A model generated the notes under the pieces. It searched no databases. It was not told the DNA's origin and worked only from the letters and a program-made list of their open reading frames with translations. Below, one piece after another: positions 34,958 through 43,567 of a stretch of 64,000 bases of DNA (within the stretch, counting starts at the first letter, position 1; each line of letters begins with the position of its first letter). The DNA lies in NCBI GenBank assembly GCA_041447245.1, contig JBGMEA010000027.1, positions 1 to 64,000 of the forward strand, written 5' to 3'. Made by a program: the position numbers and the translations under genes. The stretch is from JBGMEA01 sp041447245. Lineage in GTDB: Bacteria > Bacillota > Clostridia > Eubacteriales > Anaerofustaceae.

Positions 34958-36126
34958 TCATGGAAAGCATCCGCATGTCGTGGAGTAATATCGTCCACAA
35001 TAAAATGCGGTCGTTTCTGACGATACTGGGCATAATCATCGGGGTTGCTTCGATTATTGCGCTCATCACAATTGTGAAAGGGGCAACACAGGAAATTACA
35101 AATCAGATTGCGGCACTCGGCGCGGATAAGATCACGGTGCAGATTACCGGCACCGTTTTAAAAAACGGGCTGAGCGAAAGTGACTTTGCTGCGTTGGGTG
35201 AGGTCGAAAATATTTCCGGAGTTTCTCCGACCATCAGCAGCATCACGGAAGTAGCGGCCAACGGGGAAACAAAAGACAAGGTCACTGTTCAGGGGAAAAA
35301 TCAAAATTACTTCAAAGAAGATACCGACCTGCTGGCAAGCGGGCGCGCAATCAACGCAACCGATGTTGCCCAATCGACATATGTCGCACTGATCGGCACT
35401 GAAATTGCGAATGATCTGTACCCGAATGAAAATCCGATCGGACGCCAGATTCTGATCAACGGGAGCACCTTTACCGTAATCGGGACGCTGCAGGACAGCG
35501 GACAATTTGCGTTATCATCCGTGAATGATGCAGTGATTATGCCATACACCACAGCAATGAAAGTGCTTGGCGTGCATTACATCACCAGCGTGGATATCTA
35601 TATGGCAGACAGTTCGAAAGCAGATGAAATCGTGGATGATGTCAATGTGGTTTTAAATCAGGCCTTCAACTACAAAGACAATGCCTTTTCCGTTTTTAAC
35701 ATGCAGGATATGCTCAATGCAATCACGCAAGTCACGGACATTATGTCACTCGTGCTGGGCGGCATCGCCTCCATCTCTCTGATTGTCGGAGGCATCGGCA
35801 TCATGAATATGATGTTGGTATCCGTCACAGAGAGAACATCGGAAATCGGTCTGAGAAAAGCGCTCGGCGCAATTCCATCCAGAATCCGCATGCAATTTAT
35901 CATCGAATCGATTTTTCTGTCGCTCATCGGAGGGTTTGTCGGATTACTGCTCGGCATCCTGATTGCATTTATTGCATCGGTACTGATCGGTATCGCTTTT
36001 ACCCTTTCGATCTCCACCGTCTTTTTGGCTGTCGGATTCTCCGCCATGATCGGCATCATATTCGGTTATATGCCGGCCAGAAAGGCAAGCAGACTCAATC
36101 CGATCGACGCACTCCGACACATTTGA
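34954..36126 (+). CDS. MacB/FtsX-like ABC exporter permease
   Basis: A protein of 390 residues. One N-terminal helix (FLTILGIIIGVASIIALITIV) is followed by a large extracellular MacB periplasmic-core-like domain (about 45-265) and three C-terminal helices with the FtsX signature GGIGIMNMMLVSVTERTSEIGLRKALGA. It functions with the ATPase and adaptor upstream, as a mechanotransmission-type exporter of peptides or antibiotics. The start ATG is 7 nt after AAGGAG. The operon ends at the terminator at 36139. Confidence 0.92.
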   Translation: MIMESIRMSWSNIVHNKMRSFLTILGIIIGVASIIALITIVKGATQEITNQIAALGADKITVQITGTVLKNGLSESDFAALGEVENISGVSPTISSITEVAANGETKDKVTVQGKNQNYFKEDTDLLASGRAINATDVAQSTYVALIGTEIANDLYPNENPIGRQILINGSTFTVIGTLQDSGQFALSSVNDAVIMPYTTAMKVLGVHYITSVDIYMADSSKADEIVDDVNVVLNQAFNYKDNAFSVFNMQDMLNAITQVTDIMSLVLGGIASISLIVGGIGIMNMMLVSVTERTSEIGLRKALGAIPSRIRMQFIIESIFLSLIGGFVGLLLGILIAFIASVLIGIAFTLSISTVFLAVGFSAMIGIIFGYMPARKASRLNPIDALRHI

Positions 36127-36138
36127 GCCGATTTTCCA

Positions 36139-36177
36139 ATGAACCGTTCCTCTTCGGAATGGTTCATTATTTTTTTA
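36139..36177 (+). terminator. Terminator of the MacAB-like operon
   Basis: AATGAACC-TTCC/GGAA-GGTTCATT stem with a small loop, followed by a T-rich run. Confidence 0.85.
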
Positions 36178-36216
36178 TGAGACTGCTCATACGCCAATGC
36201 GTGCTCATTCATTCTG

Positions 36217-36225
36217 TGCTATAAT
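36217..36225 (+). promoter_or_regulatory. Extended -10 promoter of the epimerase gene
   Basis: TGCTATAAT, identical to the element at 7867, 41 nt before the start codon at 36266. No good -35. Confidence 0.55.
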
Positions 36226-36265
36226 AAATGAATAAAAATAAAATAATTCAGATACGGAGGTCGTT

Positions 36266-37281
36266 ATGCTTGCATTGGTTACCGGCGCAACCGGGCACAT
36301 CGGATATGCTTTGGTTCGGGAATTGCAGTCAAAAGGCTACCGAATCCGTGCATTTCATTTGTGTTCGAACACGAGTCACTCGCTCTGTTTGAAGGATTGA
36401 ATATCGAGTACGTTTACGGAGACATTACGGATTATGAATCGATAAAATCCGCCGTAAACGGCTGTGATCTTATTTTTCATGTTGCGGGACTGGTCGATAT
36501 CGGTTCTTCGGCAAAAAATAAGATGATACGGATCAATGTCAAGGGAACGGAACATGTCATACAGGCATGCAAAGAATGTGCTGCAGGGCGACTTGTCTAT
36601 GTCAGTTCGGTTCATGCAATTCCGGGACCTCCCGATAATAGACTCATCACAGAGTCAGATCACTTTTCTCCCTCACTTGTCAGAGGCATGTATGCAAAAA
36701 CGAAAGCAGCTGCCACTTCGCTCGTGCTCCGCTATGCCCATCAGGGAGGAGATGCGGTCGTCGTTCATCCATCGGGCGTCATCGGTCCTTATGAATACAA
36801 ACTTTCCAATATGGGACAAATGATCAAAGACTCCAGCAGCGGAGCCTTAAAACTTTACATCGACGGGGCATACAACTTCGTCGATGTGCGGGATGTTGCC
36901 AAAGGGATCCGCCTTGCGGCGGAAAAAGGGAAAACCGGAGGAACCTACATCTTATCGGGGGAAACCATCACGGTCAAGGAACTGTTTGATATTGTAACAG
37001 CCTCCTGTGGACGTCCGCAGATCAGGCACAAATTTCCCCGTTTTCTGGCGGTTGCCACGGCACCGCTTGCAGAAGCGTATTATAAACTGCTCCGCAAAAA
37101 ACCGCTCTTTACGAGTTACAGTCTGCTGACACTGCAAACAAACAGCAACTTTTCAAACGAAAAAGCAAAAAAAGAATTGGGATTTTCTCCTCGTCCGGTC
37201 AGAGAGTCCGTATCCGACACCATCGAATGGATGATGCAGGAAGGAATGATTCTCTGCAAAGTTCCGAAAACCTCTCTGTAA
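36266..37281 (+). pseudogene. NAD-dependent epimerase/dehydratase family gene with a frameshift
   Basis: The ATG at 36266 (after CGGAGG) opens a Rossmann start, MLALVTGATGHIGYALVREL, up to RIRAFHL at about 36361. The frame then runs into a stop, while the homologous continuation (VFEHESLALFEGLNIEYVYGDITD, then the SDR active site YAKTKAA with Ser upstream in YVSSVHA) is in another frame to 37281. The two parts together match an extended short-chain dehydrogenase of about 338 residues. Removing one TG from the TTGTGTT run near 36359-36365 would restore the frame. It may be an inactivated gene or a sequencing or assembly error; the downstream half shows no other decay. Substrate unknown (nucleotide-sugar or dihydroflavonol-type). 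Confidence 0.8.
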
Positions 37282-37327
37282 AAAGGTATTTATGCCTGCT
37301 GTCTGCCCTATCGATAAAATACGAACG

Positions 37328-37366
37328 AAAAAAGGAACTCTGTCCTAAGATGAAGTTCCTTTTCTT
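37328..37366. terminator. Bidirectional terminator between convergent genes
   Basis: AAAGGAACT/AGTTCCTTT stem with A-rich and T-rich flanks, serving the epimerase gene on plus and the aminotransferase gene on minus. Confidence 0.75.
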
Positions 37367-37396
37367 TATTCATCGTCTCTTCCTTGATTGAATGGA

Positions 37397-38602
37397 TCAG
37401 ACCAATGCGGGATTTTTTATTTTCTGATATTCCTTCAGCCCCTGCTCCAAAATAATCATAGCCTTTTCGATCTCTTTTTCATCAATACAGTAGCTGATCC
37501 TCACTTCGTTTTTCCCGACGCCCTCGGTTGCATAAGATTCCGCCGCAGGACAGAGCATAATTGTTTCGCCGTCCACATCAAAATCTGACAGCAGCCAGCC
37601 TGTAAAATCATCCGCATCTTCAATCGGCAGCTTCACAATAAAATAGAAAGCTCCCTGCGGGCGTTTGCTGCTGACCCCTTCCATTTTCTCGATATGACTC
37701 ATACAAACATCTCTGCGACGTTTATATGCGGAGGCGGCTTCATGAATGCTCCGCTCGTCGCTTCGGATCAATGCGGCAGCACCGACCTGTTCCACATAAG
37801 GCGCACAGAGCCTGGACTGGCAAAGCTTCAATCCCTGCGCAATAAATTCTTTATTTTTGGATGCGATACAGCCGATGCGTACGCCGCATGCGCTGAATCG
37901 TTTTGACACGCTGTCGATGATAACCAGTCGATCCCAAACCTGAGGGTATTCCGTGAAGCTGACAAATTCCGCATCGTCGTAAATAAACTCGCGGTAGACT
38001 TCATCGGCAATGATGAACAGGTCACGGTCGATTGCCGTTTTGATAATGGATTCGATCTCATTTCTGGTGCAAACCAAACCCGTCGGATTGTTGGGATTCG
38101 TAACCAAAATCGCACGTGTACGATCTGTCACGCATCTGCTCATTTCTTCCTGCGGCGGCAAACGGAAATTATCTTCCGGCTTCGTTACGATCGGCTTCAG
38201 TTTGACCCCGACAACCTTTGCTATTGTATTATAGTTGGTATAGTATGGTTCAAACACCAGCACTTCATCTTCAAAATCACATAAGCAGGAAAACGTAAAC
38301 GAGAGCGCTTCGCTTCCTCCGTTTGTAATCAGTAAATCTTCTTTCTGAAACGGCATGCCGATTTTTTTGTAGTACGCGGCAAACGCTTCCAAAAGTTCAT
38401 CAATCCCGTTGGATGGCGTATAAGCGATGACACCGGGCTCGATGGAGGCAATCGCGTCAAAATAAGCCTGAGGCGTTTGAATATCGGGTTGCCCGATATT
38501 CAGGGGAATGACGCGCTTTCCTTCTGCTTTTGCTTTCAGGCTGTGCGATGTAAATTTTCTGATCGGCGATTCGCTGATCGATAATACTCTTTTTGAAAAC
38601 AT
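37397..38602 (-). CDS. Class I/II PLP-dependent aminotransferase
   Basis: A fold-type I aminotransferase of 401 residues, AspB-like. Motifs: LNIGQPDIQTP, NGGSEAL for PLP phosphate contact, VTNPNNPTG, IIADEVYREF (Asp and Tyr contacts to PLP) and SVSKRFSACGVRIG with the Schiff-base lysine. A C-terminal arginine for the substrate carboxylate is in NEVRISYCI. It probably transfers amino groups between an amino acid and 2-oxoglutarate or another oxo acid; the exact substrate is not evident. GGAGA precedes the ATG. Monocistronic. Confidence 0.9.
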   Translation of the reverse strand: MFSKRVLSISESPIRKFTSHSLKAKAEGKRVIPLNIGQPDIQTPQAYFDAIASIEPGVIAYTPSNGIDELLEAFAAYYKKIGMPFQKEDLLITNGGSEALSFTFSCLCDFEDEVLVFEPYYTNYNTIAKVVGVKLKPIVTKPEDNFRLPPQEEMSRCVTDRTRAILVTNPNNPTGLVCTRNEIESIIKTAIDRDLFIIADEVYREFIYDDAEFVSFTEYPQVWDRLVIIDSVSKRFSACGVRIGCIASKNKEFIAQGLKLCQSRLCAPYVEQVGAAALIRSDERSIHEAASAYKRRRDVCMSHIEKMEGVSSKRPQGAFYFIVKLPIEDADDFTGWLLSDFDVDGETIMLCPAAESYATEGVGKNEVRISYCIDEKEIEKAMIILEQGLKEYQKIKNPALV

Positions 38603-38789
38603 GATTTATCTCCGATTATGTTATGACAATGAATTGTACCATTATTTTCGATCCAATGCAATAGTTTTTTTATTAATATAAGTTAAAAACTCATATTATC
38701 TTAATAAAATATTTAAATTGCCTTTTTTTAGTTGTGATTGCAAGTATATTAAAGATAAATATTTAACATTATTAATTTTGAAGCTGACA

Positions 38790-38817
38790 TTGCAACCGAT
38801 TTGTTTTACGGTATAAT
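38790..38817 (+). promoter_or_regulatory. Promoter of mltG-trmR
   Basis: TTGCAA and TATAAT separated by 16 bp, 30 nt before the mltG start. Confidence 0.7.
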
Positions 38818-38846
38818 AGTTCCATAGTCTCAGAAAGGGTCAAGGA

Positions 38847-39905
38847 ATGAAAGTAAAAAAAACAAAAAAGAAGAAGCAAAAAAAACTGATCCTCGTTACA
38901 CTGATTGTTGTGTTCGTCCTTTGCGCCGGAACGGCTGCGCTGTCCTATTTTCTTTCTCCCGTGGATAAATCGGAGGATTCGATTGTTGTGCGCATTGAAT
39001 CCGGTTCCACTTTGGATGACATCGCAACCGTATTGGCAGAAAACAATCTGATTCGCAACAAAACAGTTTTTAAATTATATATCCGCATCCGGAACAAACA
39101 GAACGATCTTCAGGCCGGTCGCTATACACTCAGCGAAACCATGAGCACCTCGGAAATCACGGAAAAACTGATCGAAGGACAAGTCAGCGATACCATTGCC
39201 ATTACCATCAGAGAAGGACTCGATCTGAATCGCATCGGCGATTATCTGGAATCGACAGGACTGTTTACGAAGCAGGAATTTCTGGACGAAATCAAAAATA
39301 ATTTCAGCTATTATCAACAGCAATATCCATTCCTCGCATCCGTTCCCGCAGACCGCGAATACGGATTGGAAGGATATCTGTTCGGAGATACTTACGAAGT
39401 CTATGATGATGCAACACCGAGAGACGTCATCGAAAAATGTCTCGATCAATTCGGAAAAATTTTCAAAGACGAATACTATGCCCGATGCAATGAACTCGGA
39501 ATGACTGTCGATCAGGTTGTCACAATGGCATCGGTTGTGGAGCGGGAGGGCATTCTTGATGACGAATTACCCACCATCGCCAGCGTGTTTTACAATCGCC
39601 TTGATGACGGTATGAAACTGCAGTCGTGCGCGACTCTGCAATATATTTATCAGGATTATCAATTCACATTTACTTCCTCGCAAATGGCAGTCGACAACCC
39701 TTACAACACTTATCTCTACTACGGACTGCCCGCCGGGCCGATCTCCAATTTCAGAGAAACAGCACTCGAGGCGGCACTGTATCCTGCCAACACCGATTAC
39801 TACTATTTCTGTTCGAAAAATGACGGTACGGGGGCAAGCGCGTTTGCTTCCACTGCAGCAGAGCATGAAGCAAACGTGGAAAAATACAGCGGCAGTTGGA
39901 ACTAA
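38847..39905 (+). CDS. mltG: Endolytic transglycosylase MltG (YceG-like)
   Basis: A protein of 352 residues. The lysine-rich cytoplasmic start (KVKKTKKKKQKK) is followed by one membrane helix (LILVTLIVVFVLCAGTAAL), then a LysM-like segment and the YceG catalytic domain. Conserved ASVVEREG holds the catalytic glutamate; YNRLDDGMKLQSCATLQY and YNTYLYYGLPAGPISN are family hallmarks. MltG cleaves nascent glycan strands and sets glycan chain length at the membrane. The neighbouring trmR-like gene gives the same mltG-yrrM order as in Bacillus. Confidence 0.93.
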   Translation: MKVKKTKKKKQKKLILVTLIVVFVLCAGTAALSYFLSPVDKSEDSIVVRIESGSTLDDIATVLAENNLIRNKTVFKLYIRIRNKQNDLQAGRYTLSETMSTSEITEKLIEGQVSDTIAITIREGLDLNRIGDYLESTGLFTKQEFLDEIKNNFSYYQQQYPFLASVPADREYGLEGYLFGDTYEVYDDATPRDVIEKCLDQFGKIFKDEYYARCNELGMTVDQVVTMASVVEREGILDDELPTIASVFYNRLDDGMKLQSCATLQYIYQDYQFTFTSSQMAVDNPYNTYLYYGLPAGPISNFRETALEAALYPANTDYYYFCSKNDGTGASAFASTAAEHEANVEKYSGSWN

Positions 39906-39908
39906 GCG

Positions 39909-40541
39909 ATGAATGAAATCACGCTGCAGTACCTTTCTTCTCTTCTGAGTCAGGATGATGGGATGCATCGCCTAAAATTGCGGATGCAGGAAAAAGAGAT
40001 TCCCGTTGTAACGGATGAAGTTCTGCGGTTAATCGAGGTGTTCATCCATGCATCATCCGTTCGTTCCATCCTGGAAATCGGAACTGCGGTCGGCGTATCT
40101 TCCATGTTCTTTGCGTCTTTTATGGGGCAAGACGGACGAATCACCTCAATCGAACGCGATGATCACTGTTATATGCAGGCATTAAAAAATATCGAAGATA
40201 TGGGATTTTCCGAGCAGATCAGCGTACTTCACGCCGATGCGACGGATATTCTGAAAAGAATGGACGATTCCTACGATATGATCTTTCTCGACGGAGCAAA
40301 AGCGCATTACATCCATATGCTCGATGATTGTGTGCGTCTTTTAAGGCCGGGAGGAATTCTGGTTGCAGACAATGTTCTTTTCCGGGGGATGGTCTCCGGG
40401 GAAATACCGCTGCGCCGACGCAAGATTACAATCGTAAAACGGATGCGACTGTTTTTGGAAGCGATCAGCACCCGAAGCGACCTGAAAACCGATATTTTAC
40501 CGATCGGCGACGGAGTCAGCATTTCGGTTCGAATCATGTGA
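39909..40541 (+). CDS. trmR: O-methyltransferase, TrmR (YrrM)-like
   Basis: A protein of 210 residues. Motif I is ILEIGTAVGVSSMFFA, followed by the acidic SIERDD, MIFLDGAKAHY and the metal-proximal VADNVLFRGMV, the signature of the COMT/YrrM O-methyltransferase family. In Bacillus, YrrM (TrmR) methylates 5-hydroxyuridine at position 34 of tRNAs. The position directly after mltG supports this identity. The start lies 3 nt after the mltG stop with a weak SD, consistent with coupled translation. Confidence 0.82.
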   Translation: MNEITLQYLSSLLSQDDGMHRLKLRMQEKEIPVVTDEVLRLIEVFIHASSVRSILEIGTAVGVSSMFFASFMGQDGRITSIERDDHCYMQALKNIEDMGFSEQISVLHADATDILKRMDDSYDMIFLDGAKAHYIHMLDDCVRLLRPGGILVADNVLFRGMVSGEIPLRRRKITIVKRMRLFLEAISTRSDLKTDILPIGDGVSISVRIM

Positions 40542-40590
40542 TGATATTAAAAATTCATTATTAAAAATTCATTTGAATTTATCAAATTCT

Positions 40591-40619
40591 TTGTCCCCAA
40601 AACAGGATGATGCTATAAT
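40591..40619 (+). promoter_or_regulatory. Promoter of the HPr gene
   Basis: TTGTCC and TATAAT separated by 17 bp, with an extended -10 (TGCTATAAT), 34 nt before the HPr start. An imperfect tandem repeat of TTAAAAATTCAT lies just upstream (about 40548-40574). Confidence 0.7.
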
Positions 40620-40652
40620 GTAACGGTGAGTTGCATCAGACAGGGGGTAACA

Positions 40653-40916
40653 ATGTATATCAGACACGCAGAAATCAAAGCTCCCGGCGGACTTCATTCC
40701 AAATCCGCTTCCAGATTTGTACAGACTGCTATGAAATATCAATCGGAAATTTATATCGTAAACAATGACGAACAGGTTAATGCAAAATCGATTCTCGGTT
40801 TACTCGCCTGTGCGTTTCCATCAGGATCCACCTTAACGCTGAAAGCGGAAGGTCCCGATGAAAAAGAGGCAGTCAATACGCTTTGCGGACTCGTAGAGAG
40901 CAGCGGCATCGCTTAA
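40653..40916 (+). CDS. HPr-family phosphocarrier protein
   Basis: A protein of 87 residues from ATG 40653, after a GGGGGT SD. H15 lies in PGGLHSKSAS and S46 in VNAKSILGLLA, so both the PEP-dependent phosphorylation histidine and the HPr-kinase serine are present. The usual active-site sequence is GLHARPA; here it is GLHSKSA, with Lys for Arg17 and Ser for Pro18. This is unusual for a sugar-PTS HPr. It could therefore be a regulatory or specialised paralogue. No PTS genes are nearby; it is monocistronic. Confidence 0.82.
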   Translation: MYIRHAEIKAPGGLHSKSASRFVQTAMKYQSEIYIVNNDEQVNAKSILGLLACAFPSGSTLTLKAEGPDEKEAVNTLCGLVESSGIA

Positions 40917-40920
40917 TTCA

Positions 40921-40955
40921 AAAAAACTGCGATCAGAATGATCGCAGTTTTTTGT
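40921..40955. terminator. Bidirectional terminator between HPr and the E3 gene
   Basis: ACTGCGATCA/TGATCGCAGT, a 10-bp perfect stem with a 3-nt loop, with A6 before and T6 after. Confidence 0.9.
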
Positions 40956-40960
40956 TTTTT

Positions 40961-42619
40961 TCAATGATGCAGTCCGCCGCACGCCTCCATAAATGCTTCC
41001 GAAAATGTCGGATGTGCGAACACCGTATTTGAGATATCATCCGCGCTTAATTCCGCAGTCATTGTGATTGCTGCCTGGGCGATAATATCCGTTGCATTTG
41101 CACCAATGATATGCACCCCCAATATTTCATCCCATCTGCTGTCCGCAATCACTTTGACGAGTCCTTGCGTCTGTGCGGATGCTATCGCTTTGCCGACCGA
41201 GGCGAATCTCGTTTTACTTACTTTCACCGGAATCTTGCGGGCTCGTGCTTCTTCTTCCGTCAATCCGATCCAAGCCGCTTCCGGATTGGAATAAATGCAC
41301 GAAGGAATCCTGTCATAATCGATTCTGCCGCCGTCACCGAACAGGTTTTCAGCCAACACATTCCCCTGACGAATTGCAGCGTGCGCAGTGGACATCTTTC
41401 CGTTGCAATCCCCGATTGCATAGACCCCGGGAAGCGAAGTTCGCAAATTTTCATCGACTGCAATATACCCCTGATCCTCCCGCAACGATTCATAACACGA
41501 CGGAATAACCGCACTTCTGCATCCCGTATAAAACACGGCATCCACATGCAGAGATTCTCCGTTATCCAGCTTCAGTTCTTTCTCTTTGCCCCCGATCACC
41601 TTTCTTCCGAGCATCAATTCAATCCCGCTGCTCTTGAGTTCCTTTTCCAAAATCGTGACAATTTCATGATCCGCATCCGTGAGAATGCGCTCATTCTGAT
41701 CAATCAAAACAACATGAACCCCATACTGATTGAACACATATGCCATCTCAATTCCGATGATCCCGGCTCCCACAATCGCCATCGTTTCCGGCAGCTGCTT
41801 CAATTCCAATATTTCATCCGTATTGTAAACCGGGATATCTGATTCACTGAGTTCTTCGAAAGCATTCTGCACCGTTCCCGTAGCAATCACGATTTGTCCG
41901 CACGAGTAAGACTGTTCCCCAACCCGCACGGTGTGACGCTGGCTGATTTCGCCCTCTCCGTAAACCACATCGATTCCGTTCTGTTTCATCAGGACCCGAA
42001 TTCCGCGCTGAAGCGAAGTCACCACGTCATTTTTTCTTGTTATGACATCCTTCCAGTCAAATCGGATATGTTCGGCGGAGATCCCCATCTGCGCAGCATT
42101 TCGAATGGTCTGAAGCACTTCCGCGTTTCGAATGAAGGATTTTGTCGGAATGCATCCGCGATTCAGGCAGACTCCTCCCAACATTTGTTTTTCGATGATC
42201 AAAGCCCGTTTCCCGAGCTGAGCGGCTCTTATCGCACAGGTATATCCTCCCGGTCCCCCACCGATAATAGCAAGATCGTAATCGCGCTTGACCGTTTCCT
42301 GCTTCCAATCTTCATCGGAAGACATCGATGAAATCGGGTCCATCGAATCCAAGTCCTCCGGCTCGGGGATACTCTCACCCTGCTTTCCGATATACATGAT
42401 CGGCACATTGACTTTCACCGTATCACCGATTTTGGAATACAGCTTCAGCACTGTTCCCGATGCAATCGTATTGTCTACCTGAATGCTGACTTTTCCGGTC
42501 TCTACTTCCACGACATAATCGCCTTTTTCAACCTGATCTCCTTCTTTGATCAGCCATTGTACGATTGTGCCCTCTTCCATCGACATATCCAGTTTCGGCA
42601 TAAACAAAAATTGTCCCAT
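40961..42619 (-). CDS. Dihydrolipoyl dehydrogenase (E3) with N-terminal lipoyl domain
   Basis: A protein of 552 residues. Residues 1-80 are a lipoyl domain with the modified lysine in VETGKVSI (about 43). An acidic linker (EPEDLDSMDP) follows, then the flavoprotein: FAD motif IIGGGPGGYTCAIRAA, redox disulfide GGVCLNRGCIPTKS, NAD motif IVGAGIIGIEMAYVF and C-terminal HAHPTFSE-like HPTFSEAF with the active His. It reoxidises dihydrolipoamide in the complex encoded by the four genes here. The lipoyl domain sits on E3 rather than on E2. Last gene of the operon. Confidence 0.93.
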   Translation of the reverse strand: MGQFLFMPKLDMSMEEGTIVQWLIKEGDQVEKGDYVVEVETGKVSIQVDNTIASGTVLKLYSKIGDTVKVNVPIMYIGKQGESIPEPEDLDSMDPISSMSSDEDWKQETVKRDYDLAIIGGGPGGYTCAIRAAQLGKRALIIEKQMLGGVCLNRGCIPTKSFIRNAEVLQTIRNAAQMGISAEHIRFDWKDVITRKNDVVTSLQRGIRVLMKQNGIDVVYGEGEISQRHTVRVGEQSYSCGQIVIATGTVQNAFEELSESDIPVYNTDEILELKQLPETMAIVGAGIIGIEMAYVFNQYGVHVVLIDQNERILTDADHEIVTILEKELKSSGIELMLGRKVIGGKEKELKLDNGESLHVDAVFYTGCRSAVIPSCYESLREDQGYIAVDENLRTSLPGVYAIGDCNGKMSTAHAAIRQGNVLAENLFGDGGRIDYDRIPSCIYSNPEAAWIGLTEEEARARKIPVKVSKTRFASVGKAIASAQTQGLVKVIADSRWDEILGVHIIGANATDIIAQAAITMTAELSADDISNTVFAHPTFSEAFMEACGGLHH

Positions 42620-42633
42620 ATACTCTCCGTTGT

Positions 42634-43566
42634 TCAGAATATATATTGTTCCGGATGATTTAAAATCCGATTGAGTGTCATAAAAAAATCGTCTCCGTCT
42701 TTCCCGTCCAGGATCAGATGATCCATCGTCAGGCTGAAATAGGTCATATCGCGTATTATCAATTCATTGTTTCGGATTACGCCCTTTGATTCCGTTTTCC
42801 CGACCCCCAATATCGCACTTTGAGGATAATTCAGAATCGGAGTAAAATACGTCACCATGGAGTTTCCGAGATTGGACAATGTAAATGTTCCTCCGTTCAA
42901 ATCTTCGGGAAGTAGCTTTTGCTGTCTTGTCCGATCCACAATCTCTCTGCGCGCATCGCTGATCTGCTCCAAGCGCATCAGATTGGCTCCTTTGATAACA
43001 GGCGCCATCAAACCGTCCTCATGCGCGACGGCAACAGAAATATTCACATAATTATACACATACAACCGATCTCCAAATAAGGATGAATTCAGTTTCTTAT
43101 TAAGCATCAATGCCCTTGATACGGCAGCAATCAGCATATCCGTAAACGTCAGATGGTTCCCGCTCAGCGCAAATTGGTTTTTTTTCTGTCTGTAAAATTC
43201 ATGAAAGCGTGTTGTATCGATTTCCGAAAAAAGCGTATATTGAGCAGAATTGTTGATACTTTGCAAAATATTGTTTGCAATTGTTCGTCGTTTAGCAGAC
43301 AATGGCTTTACATCTGCCAGATTGACGTAGCGCAATATATCATCTTTCGTAATCAGAGGTTTATCAAACGGAATGCTCTCCAGATCAACGTGATAGTACT
43401 CCGCCATTTTTCGCGCGACACCGGTCATTCGCTGTTTGGGTCGAAGTGTTTTAACATCCTCATATCGAATGCTGCCATATTCGCCCGTTCCCCGTATTTG
43501 CTCCAAAGACAAACGGTGTTGTTTGGCATACCATCTCGCCTTCGGTGTAGCCGGAATTTTTTTCAT
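42634..43566 (-). CDS. 2-oxoacid/acetoin dehydrogenase E2 acyltransferase without lipoyl domain
   Basis: A protein of 310 residues. It begins directly with a peripheral-subunit-binding domain (IPATPKARWYAKQHRL...IRGTGEYGSI) and continues into the CoA acyltransferase domain (about 85-310), with the active site in MDHLILDGKDGDDF (His and Asp of HxxxDG). E2 enzymes normally carry one to three N-terminal lipoyl domains; here none is present, and the only one in the operon is on E3. It would transfer acyl groups from lipoamide to CoA. It lies immediately after E1 beta. Confidence 0.9.
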   Translation of the reverse strand: MKKIPATPKARWYAKQHRLSLEQIRGTGEYGSIRYEDVKTLRPKQRMTGVARKMAEYYHVDLESIPFDKPLITKDDILRYVNLADVKPLSAKRRTIANNILQSINNSAQYTLFSEIDTTRFHEFYRQKKNQFALSGNHLTFTDMLIAAVSRALMLNKKLNSSLFGDRLYVYNYVNISVAVAHEDGLMAPVIKGANLMRLEQISDARREIVDRTRQQKLLPEDLNGGTFTLSNLGNSMVTYFTPILNYPQSAILGVGKTESKGVIRNNELIIRDMTYFSLTMDHLILDGKDGDDFFMTLNRILNHPEQYIF

Positions 43567-43567
43567 C

